Origin: Sesamum alatum
Lineage: Eukaryota; Streptophyta; Magnoliopsida; Lamiales; Pedaliaceae
Length of the DNA stretch: 64,000 nucleotides
NCBI GenBank assembly: GCA_034509735.1
Contig: JACGWO010000008.1
Span: 13,589,864 to 13,653,863, forward strand
Direction of reading: 5' to 3'
Below, one piece after another: positions 55,815-64,000 of this stretch (within the stretch, counting starts at the first letter, position 1; each line of letters starts with the position of its first letter). The position numbers and the translations under genes were made by a program. The notes under the pieces were generated by a model, which saw only the letters and a program-made list of their open reading frames with translations, was not told the origin of the DNA and made no database searches.

Positions 55815-57480
55815 AGTGTTTTTTATGGAAACGAAGTGTGGAAGGAAAAGAGTTGAAGCAACGTGAAGAAAGTTTGATTTGTTCGGGTCTCCGTTAAGTT
55901 AGTTGGTAAGTCAGGAGGTTTAGCGATGATGTGGAAAAGGGAACTCATTGTGCAACTTCGTTCATTCTCTAATAACTATATTAACGTAGACACTTATGCT
56001 TCTCATCAATCCTATTAGTGGCATTTATGGGATTTTATGGTGATCAAGATACTTCTAAATGGAAACAATCATGGAACCTCCTAACCCGTTTGAGTAAGGA
56101 ATCGAATACCCGTGGATATGTGTTGATCACTAATAAATCCTTCATTAGCATGAGAAAATTAGTAGAGGTTTCCATCATGCGTTGAACACATAGAATATAA
56201 ATGACCTTGGTAAAATAAGTTTACGTGGTCAAATAAAAGAGAGCAACCACACACCATCCAAGAACTTTTAGATCAAGAATGCGCTAGTCCAGGGTGGAGG
56301 TTGTGGTTTTTCCTAAATCTAGAGTCGTTCACCTACCGACGTCAGGTTCTTAACATAGTCATTTGCTCATTAATACTAACCCCACGATAGTGGCATGCCC
56401 TTCAAAGAGAAGGAAAACATTTTCTTTGAATCCATGTGGTTACGAACATCGGATTGTGGGAAAGTGGCGGTTGAGGCATAATAGAATCCCCAAATTAGAA
56501 ATCCAAATGTGAACGTTTGGTAGAATATACAACCTCTCAGAGTTAGACTTCTGCGGTGGAATTAGAATGAGTTTACTCACATAGATAGATAGATAAATAA
56601 AAAATAAAAAAATAAAAATAAAATAAAGATTCACAGAATTGCAGCAAGGTGTCATTGATGTGGATAATAAAAAATAATGGAGATAATGAGATCAACTAGA
56701 GGAACTTTCTCAAGAGAAGACCATGTGGCGTCCCATTCATAGGCTAAAAGATGAGATTGGGGAATAGCAGATTGAATGGGAAAGAATTCAACAAATTCTA
56801 TTGAGATATTTTCACAAGATATTTTCATTTAGTCATCCGTCAACTTTTAATATTGATGAGGTTGTGAACACTGTAAATCCCAAAGTTACTGAGGCAATGA
56901 ACCAATGTCTAGGTCTACTTTTTCTGAAAATGAGGTTAGAAATGTTATTTCTATATGCCTTTATTAAACTCCCCTGGCCCTGATGGAATGCCCTCGATAT
57001 TTTTCCAAAAATTTTTCATATCATCGACGATGTCACAACATTTGTTCTTCGTATAGTCAATCATAAATCCTTAATGGCCAAAATGAATTGCACTGATATA
57101 CTGCTAATTCCTAAATGTCATGACCCCAAAATAGTATCCCAGTTTCGGGCTATTAGCCTCTGTAATATCATTATGAGTCAAAATATGTTGTAGATAGACT
57201 TAAACTATCCTTGACAGTGTGATATCTAAATATCAATCTGCTTTTATTCAAAGAAGGCTATCTCTAATAACATCTCTGTAGATCTTGAATTGAACCATTA
57301 CTTGAAATTCAAAAATTGGGGGAAGGGAGGGTGTGGCACTAATATCGAACATGAGTAAGGCATGTGATAGAGTGGAATGATATTTTTTATAGAAAGTTCT
57401 TTCTCGATTAAGCTTTCGCCAAACTTTATGAAATTGGTTATGTCTTAAGTATCCTCTTTTCATATTCTCTTATGTTAAAT
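55815..57480 (+). pseudogene. Decayed LINE ORF2 (endonuclease to RT start)
   Basis: Near 55900 the text gives VGKSGGLAMMWKREL, the SGGL block of plant LINE endonucleases. Near 56930 it gives an APGPDGMP-like segment in broken frames (PLALMECP in one frame), the start of RT. A SQFRAI-type block lies near 57140 and KYQSAFIQRRLS near 57225. It stops before the catalytic YADD. It is not continuous with 52200-54660, since the order is reversed, so it is a second truncated copy. Confidence 0.7.
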
Positions 57481-57736
57481 GGATCAATATTTTTCTTTGG
57501 ACTGTGGCATATGTTAAATGAAATTAGGCCATTTGATTTTAGATAGAAAATCTGCAGTGACATTTTTTTGCAGGATATTAGATATGTTCATATGTATAGA
57601 TAAATAAATAAAAATGCTCATACACTTGCAAAAGAGGTCTGGGTCCCCAAAGCAAGTTTGAGAATTGGTAGTGATATTTGAACCTCTATAAAGACTACTT
57701 TTCAATAATATAAGCACTCAACCTTTTCATAAGAAA
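57481..57736. other. Spacer
   Basis: No gene recognised. Confidence 0.35.
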
Positions 57737-58660
57737 AAAGGTAAATATTATAGTTGGTCCCTTAAATTTGCATTTAACATCACTTTAGTCCCTAAAATTT
57801 ATTTCTTGGCATTAGCATCCCTAAACTTTAACTTTTTCACGCATTGGACCCTCTGACCATATTTCGGTGAAAATGTGGCCAAAAATTTGATTGTATGATG
57901 GGAACATGGCTTAATTTACAAGGGTAATTTTACCATTATGTACTTTTTTAGAACAATTAAACACAAAAAACATAAACAAGGCCTGGAAGTGTTCTAGAAT
58001 AATGACATATTTTTTCAAACGAGCACATTCTGTATCCAAATTGAGAGCTAAACTCCCAAGCAATGTTGCAACAACAAGACTGTGTTCTCAATGCAGGAAT
58101 AGACTAGAAACACCCCAGGCCGTGTTTTCATTCCAAAGTCATGTTTTTATCAGAATTATTCTCCAATCGTGATTTTACAAACTTTACAGCTATTTACACG
58201 ACGGATTTAGATATTTTTTAGGGAGAAAAAGTATCTTAGCTTAAACATATTCATTTTATTACGTCACATTCATTATTTGTTACAACAGTTAGTTCACATA
58301 CAACATCTACTTGTAGCTCTACAATTTTAGTCCTCATTATATCTTCCACATCACAAACACAACTACAAAAGATAGCACCGGAATTATCTTTGCTTCTGTA
58401 CATCATTCTTCAAATTTCTCACTTTTCTTTTTACCAAAAAATTTTTTGCCCAAAGAAAGGAGAAATTTGATAATTTTACAAATTTAAGGGACTAAAGCGA
58501 GAAAAAATAAACCTAAATTGATCATTTTGCCTTCAAAAAAGTGAAAATTCGGCCATTTTCAATGAAAAATAGTCAGAGAGACCAATCTAAAAACAAAAAA
58601 TAAAAGTATGAGGATAATAACATCAAGAAATAAAATGAAGGGGTTAAAGTAATTCTAAAG
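57737..58660. mobile_element. Large foldback element, family D
   Basis: The left arm (GGTCCCTTAAATTTG, TTTATTTCTTGGCATTAGCATCC) and right arm (GGATAATAACATCAAGAAATAAA, ATTTAAGGGACTAAAG, in shorter words) are inverted copies. About 400 bp of unrelated sequence lies between them. No ORF. The target duplication is unclear. Confidence 0.62.
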
Positions 58661-59759
58661 GAAAAATTGCAAGCACCGCTCTCGTGTTAGCCATATATGG
58701 GAATTTACCACCATGTAAAAATAAATAAGCAACTTACCCCCTTGTGATTTTGTAAATGGTGCAAAAACAAAACCTCCCGCATAGCGGTGAAGTCCACATG
58801 TGTTTTGATGCAGCTAGTTGTTTGAATTTGGATAGTATGAAGACTATTTTGCCCTTACACCATCATTTAAAAAGGTTCGTAACATTTTAGCCTCCTTGTT
58901 AGGTTAAATTAGTAATTACTCCCTTCTAACTCGCCAAATATTTCTCTCAACAAAAATAGCTTGAGGCTTGTTGTTCTTCCTCTCCTCTTTCATTAGTGTT
59001 GTTTAATTAAAATGTCATCCCCAACTGCAAGAAAGATTAAGCAAACATGGATATGAGGTTTCATTTCACTCCATTTTGTGGTTGCAATGTCAAAGCTGAA
59101 ATTAATGTGTTTGAATCACATAAGAAATTTTCCAAAGGTAAATTACATTTTTATTGTAGATTTCAAATTTATAATTCTTTTTCAATGGTTAGAGCATAAA
59201 AAAAGTCACTTAGTCTCCAAGTGGTGTTACAAATTTTTTTTTTTCCTTTCTGGTGGGCATTACAGTGAAAATTCATTTTTCTTTGGATTTAAAAAAATTT
59301 CTGGGATTAGAAAATGAGATGAAGATACTATTAAAGATGTTTAAAAAGTGTCAAAATTTGGTTCCCCTTCATCAATAGAGACAAAAGTAAAAATAGGAAA
59401 GTGTATTAATTTTTGGGTAGGAGTTAGCACTATGTTATTCATCTTGGTTTTAATTCTTGTGATAAAGTGAGCATAATGTTAATTCTTAATATTGTGATAT
59501 TTCTAAATGAATAATTTTTATGAAATAAGCAATTCACTTAGTGCAAAGAACACCCTTGTATAAGTAGAATAATCAAAATAACATAAATGGCAACAGAATT
59601 GCAACACATAAAAAGCACTATTATGGCTAGAATGTGCCTTCAAAGGGATCTAGGGATGTTCTAAAGTAATTGCGCATGCCAAAAAAATTCCAAAAGAACT
59701 TAAGTATCCAGCAACTTGTTAGTTCTTCCAAACTATTACAAATAGTTGCATATTTTTCA

Positions 59760-61309
59760 ATAATAAATTTAGCTTCAAGGCTTCCATGGTCTTCTCTTAG
59801 ACTTCTCCCTTAGATTCTCCAAGACTTGAGATATGGTAGGCATTTTTCTTGTAAAGTTTTGGGCACTACTGGAGGTTGTTTATTTGTTGAGGTTGATCCA
59901 GACAGACATGCAAATTTAATAGCAATTAGACTGAAGTAAAAAATTTCAAAGACAGAAGGATCTGAACCATCAACCTTTCTAGGAATCAATTTACTGCCAG
60001 GGTTGTGCTTTATCACGGTTTCAAAGCAATCCCATAGGCATTCATACTGTTTTGAATTAGCCCCTTCAATTTCCTCTAATGCAGCCTATTTTTCTCTTAA
60101 GACTTTGAACATACTCACATCAACATTGCATTTTCTCAAGATTATATTCTTCAATTGTTGAATGGGGATATTTGGATTATCCCTTATTGCATTCTCTATT
60201 CTTTTTTATCAAATCTGAAGTTTTGGCCAAATTATTATCATAGGTTCTTGCACAAGTGTGTTGGCCCTTAATTGTTTTAATTTGAAATGTAGGACCACCC
60301 ATAGTTGGTGATGCGTGGACCCTCCAATCACACCCATAATGTTAGCATTTCAAAGAGCCTACGATTTTCATTCTTTAACCATTCAATATTATAACCATGT
60401 CTTATGCACCGATCTCTCAACACCTCCCTATATTGTTGAGCATTCTCAAATGTTAGACTCACAAGTTCCACAATTTTAAAATTGTTCTTCTCTTTAAAGA
60501 TAGGATATTTCGACAGTTCCTCATCAGGTTCACTAACTAGCAAACTATCTAAATCTTCCTTTTCACTTAGGTCACTAAACCATTCCCTATCCTCAACCTA
60601 AGCCTCCCTATTTTTCTATCTTGCAGTCTGTCTTCTTTCTTTATCAACAAATCTTTTTAGCCTCCTCATCTAATGTTTTTCACTTGAATTTTTTTGGATA
60701 AAACTATCATCATGACTTCAATCTGCAATGTCTTCCACTACTAAACTAGGGTTTCACTATCATCAGATTCAATTAGTTGTACATAATATGAATAACAAAT
60801 AGTTATCAAATTCTGAAGATTATATGTCAGCATAATTGGCATTTGTTTCAGTCACTTTCATTTTGCCCTTCTTCTTGCAATATTTTTACTCTGGACACCC
60901 TCATTCCGGTTTCACCCTTAGCACCACCCTCCCAAGATTCATCATCACCCTCAAACCCTGTCCTATTTTCACCTTTCCCATCCCCCTCAATTTCATCTTC
61001 ACCCTCAAACTCTGCTCCAGTTTTACCCTTGTTTGCATGGTTTCAACCACACCCATGTCATTGCCTATAGTACTCCCAATTTCGTCAAATTCAATATCAA
61101 CAAAATGAATACCTTCCAAAGGAGGTGATTTTAGACTCACTCTCAGGAAGTACTATGTTGCCTGGACTATCTATTATTTGAGTTGGGTCCTTATCTTCTT
61201 CTTCTACATAAATGATCAATGGAGTATCTAGACCCTTGTACACATTTTTTAAATCAACAAAGCACGAATCATGACGTTCATTCTTAATCAGCCTCACCAC
61301 TCTATCCAA
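59760..61309 (-). pseudogene. MULE transposase with deleted core
   Basis: The N-terminal part (61097-61309) reads MDRVVRLIKNERHDSCFVD. A low-complexity acidic block follows. At 60328-60543 KYPIFKEKNNFKIVELVSL and FENAQQYREVLRDRCI match the MuDR-type DNA-binding N-terminal domain. After about 300 bp of broken text comes the extreme C-terminus (MPTISQVLENLRE near 59800), which matches MPTITEVLDKIKKE of the copy at 29498-29752. The DDE catalytic and SWIM parts are missing, so it is an internal deletion derivative. Confidence 0.7.
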
Positions 61310-61315
61310 ATTTTA

Positions 61316-61814
61316 GGAAAAATTATTTTTTTAGTCCGCTAAGTATGCCCAATATTAATTTTAGTTCGGTAACGATGTCCGTTTTTTCTAAGTCCAATAA
61401 CTTGCAAAATTGATGAGATTTAGTCCTCTGGTGGTCGATTTTTGATTTTTTTGGCCGGAAATATTACATGGCATGCCAACTGGACATATTTTTGAGAATT
61501 TTTAAGCCTACATGGCAATTGAAATGAGGTGGATTTTAATTTGAAATGCCACCTAATACATGTGGTTGTACAAGTGGCAACTAATATATGTGGTTGTACA
61601 CGGGTATAAGTTGTCGTATATTTATCAAATAGTTGCTACGTGTGCATTTTTCGGCTAATTTTTCAAAATATCGTCAGAAAATTGAGTAAAAAAACTCTAA
61701 TTCGGACTAAATCTCATCCATTTTGCAAGTTATTGGACTTACAAAAAAATGGACATAGTTACCGAATTAAAATTAATATTCGACATACTTAGCGGACTAA
61801 AAGAATAATTTTCC
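61316..61814. mobile_element. Foldback MITE with 10-bp TSD, 499 bp
   Basis: The ends GGAAAAATTATT and AATAATTTTCC are inverted. The arms share TTTTAGTCCGCTAAGTATG and its complement, and GATGAGATTTAGTCC. CCAAATTTTA at 61306-61315 is repeated at 61815-61824. The inner part has CACGTG-free repeats TATATGTGGTTGTAC. It sits in the MULE remnant just upstream of its N-terminal coding part. Confidence 0.88.
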
Positions 61815-61824
61815 CCAAATTTTA

Positions 61825-62229
61825 CGTTGGTACTTTACAATAAAATTTTAAAAATCATTTTCCCGTCATATTGTTCATACATAATTCATACAATCCAAGA
61901 AAGTCTAAGTTAATGTTTTCAAAGACATGGTTTATGCCCCCCTACATATTTAAATTTGGATTTGATATAAATTTTCCGCCTCACCAGAATTCGATATTGT
62001 GACTTTCAAAATTTTGCAAACACTAACGCAAAATAAGAATCCAAAATAATTATTAAAAAAAAAAAAAAAAAACATCAGACAACATACAATTCATACAGAC
62101 AAAAGGCATAAATTGTTCAATATCCGAAGTAGTTTAAATGCACCCAAATCAACTCCGCAAAACCCTTCCAGCATGTGCATTTAACCCATCAAATATTATA
62201 CATATTTTAAGTGACACATATCAGGGACT
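61825..62229. other. Spacer
   Basis: AT-rich with an A run at 62053-62072. Part may belong to the MULE remnant. Confidence 0.35.
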
Positions 62230-62507
62230 CACTACAAGAAAAAAGCTTAACAGCAACGAAAAAATTTGTTGCTGAAATCAGCGTCGACCTAATTAGCAAG
62301 TAAAATTTTTATTGCTAATCTACACTATTTAATATATATTTTAAGTAATTTGTTGCTAAACTTGTTAATAATTAAATTTTCGTTGCTAAATTCATTAGCA
62401 TGTAAATTTGTTGCATTAAATAATGTACATTAGCAACAAAAATTTTACTTGCTAATTAGCTCGACGCTGAATTTTTTTTGTTGCTATTGAACGATTTTCT
62501 TGTTGTG
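62230..62507. mobile_element. CACTA-type MITE, 278 bp
   Basis: Starts CACTACAAGAAAAAAGC and ends GATTTTCTTGTTGTG between ACT/ACT repeats (62227-62229 and 62508-62510). TTAGCAACAAAAATTTTACTT is present inverted across the middle. No ORF. Its subterminal words differ from those of the 9.1-kb element, so another CACTA family mobilised it. Confidence 0.9.
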
Positions 62508-62510
62508 ACT

Positions 62511-63449
62511 ACATACACCCTAGCATATATAATAAATACTTCATTATAAAACTAAAAAATAAGACACGTCATTTAAACACACCACACAAACTATAAACAT
62601 ATATGAAGTACAGTGATATTTCTACACTATACATATCCAACCCTAATTCATTATAAAACACCATCGAGAGGGAAGTAACGGCGTACATTCATTTTCGCCA
62701 CAACAAAACTCTATTTTGCCTTGTTTCCACAATACATTCGACTGTGGACGTATACCTTGCAGTCAAATAGTGTGTGAGGTGTAAGAATTAACAAAAAAAA
62801 TAAAAAAATATACATAATAAAACACAAAACACAAAATAATGCAAAACCTTACCACTTTTTAGTATAGATTCAACTTTAAAATATTGAGGTTTCAAAAGCA
62901 CCTGACAGAAGTCCTCGAATCTTACATATGATTTCAATAAATAACCTAAAACAACTTAAAATAGTAAGTGCCCTAAAACTCCAATGATTTGGAGTTTCAA
63001 CAAATTTTTTAACGAGTTTTTCGAAGATGTTTGAATTTTCAAAACGTTATTCGAACGCGATTTGAAGGTTTTCAAGATCTAGAATTTCTCTCAAATTCTC
63101 TCTCTTTTCGTCTCCCAACAATCTGGTTTGTTGAAAACCAACCCAACCTTCTGAAATATAAGGTGGCGGCCGACCGCGTCGACCTAGAGGTCGAGGCCCT
63201 CACTACGATGGGCGTCGCTTCCTAGGGTGAGAAGGGTGCGGCAGCGGGCTAATAGCCATTTAAAAAAATAAAAAAATAATTAAAATCTAACTACCAGTAA
63301 TTAAAAGAAAATTAAGTTTTTAAAAGAAAGTTAATAAATATTTAAAATTTAAGAAAATTTTAATTTATTTTTTGAATTTAAATTATAAAATTTTAAAATC
63401 TTATATATTTTGTCGGAATTTTAATATTTAAATAATGGTCAGTCAGCAT
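62511..63449. other. Unassigned
   Basis: A 64-codon reading (63031-63225) ends in GC-rich GTGGCGGCCGACCGCGTCGA. It resembles no family I know. No gene supported. Confidence 0.35.
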
Positions 63450-63705
63450 TAATAGCCAAGTGCCAATACACGTGGCTGTACACGTGTGTAAGTTGCTCGA
63501 AAATTGAACAAATCACTTGCCACGTGGCAATTTTTGATTGATTTTCAAAATCTCGTCAGGAAACTGCTTACAAAATCCTGATCCGAACTAAATCTCATCA
63601 ATTTTAAAATTTAAAAGATTAAATGAAAAATAGACATAACTATCATATTAAAATTAATATTAGGCATACTTACTAGACTACAAAAATCATTTTCTCTATA
63701 ATATT
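63450..63705. mobile_element. Half-copy of the 61316-61814 foldback family
   Basis: GTGGCTGTACACGTG, AAATCTCRTCA, AACTAAATCTCATC and ATTAAAATTAATATT followed by GCATACTTA parallel 61560-61810 in order and orientation. Only the right half is present. Confidence 0.65.
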
Positions 63706-64000
63706 ACCCCAAAAAAAATGAATAGTCATCGGTGGGTCTTGCCCCAAACTCTATAAGTCAACAATTTTGCATTCTAGCGCCATCTATATTTGATTTTTCA
63801 TCTACTACAGTAAACAATACTTTAATTCCTAACAATTTAAAAGCATTTATCATACTCAATTAATTTTTAATACTTTAACGCATCAAACGACGTGTTTGCA
63901 TATTTCTCTTCAAAAAAATCATATTACAGTTTGAACCCAACAAAAGATATTAAATTTGGGTCCAACAATAAAGCCTAAATCATGCCATGAATAGTGCATA
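63706..64000. other. Unassigned end of window
   Basis: AT-rich; nothing recognised. Confidence 0.35.

Larger units (their letters stand above)
58662..61900 (-). mobile_element. MULE remnant
   Basis: The left terminus has GGAAAAATTGCAAGCACC followed by AACTTACCCCCTTGTGATTTTG, like the other MULE ends here. The transposase gene reads leftward from about 61309. A MITE (61316-61814) interrupts its right side. The catalytic middle is deleted. The right terminus was not found. Confidence 0.62.

Noticed and set aside
52200..57480. A single LINE spanning both + strand fragments
   Set aside because: The second fragment (endonuclease to early RT) lies downstream of the first (RT to C-terminus), so the order is wrong for one element.
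60836..61108. Overlapping + strand ORFs rich in Ser, Pro and Phe
   Set aside because: They are the antisense of the acidic, low-complexity N-terminal part of the MULE transposase.

Overview
This window reads as plant nuclear DNA, most likely from a eudicot, in an AT-rich, repeat-dense stretch. The evidence is the set of element types: Athila-like and Tat-like Ty3/gypsy and copia LTR retrotransposons, plant L1-type LINEs with a DUF4283-like ORF1, a CACTA transposon with TNP2, MULE transposase remnants, Helitron ends, and many foldback MITEs. The species cannot be named from sequence alone. I found no intact host gene, rRNA or functional tRNA. Almost every coding trace is a decayed transposon protein.

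Layout, left to right. 1-1384: overlapping MITEs and a 289-bp Helitron. 1685-6430: a non-autonomous Tat-like LTR element on the + strand. It has a tRNA-type PBS, a broken gag, no pol, and a long 3' region made of 117-bp tandem repeats, a tRNA-like segment and a GC-rich array of CTCGAG palindromes. 6431-8290: a decayed copia pol tail and unassigned DNA. 8300-27985: one nest of elements. A MULE-type foldback with a perfect 9-bp target duplication (ATTAATTTA) holds a LINE on the - strand. The LINE is split by an 11.5-kb Athila-like gypsy element (12339-23812, - strand, TSD AGCAC). A 2-kb solo LTR (25548-27526, TSD ATTTG) lies beside the LINE 5' side. 28343-31500: a foldback, the 3' part of a MULE, and Helitron copies. 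31500-37700: anonymous AT-rich DNA with a diverged 0.6-kb duplication and two MITEs. 37736-46836: a 9.1-kb CACTA element with TNP2-like and TNPA/Transposase_24-like genes, both on the - strand. 47771-49446: a probable second solo LTR. 50335-57480: a Tat gag fragment and two decayed + strand LINE fragments. 57737-64000: a large foldback, a second MULE remnant interrupted by a 499-bp MITE with a 10-bp TSD, a 278-bp CACTA-type MITE, and a half-copy of a foldback.

The elements do not form a pathway; the order in which they nested is the main story. Inside the large nest the order is foldback first, then LINE, then Athila. The Athila LTRs differ at roughly 20 sites in the first 300 bp. The Tat-like LTRs differ at only about 5 sites in 258 bp although their gag is broken, which suggests this element moved using proteins supplied by others. 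The most unusual sequence is the GC-rich palindromic array at 5197-5890.
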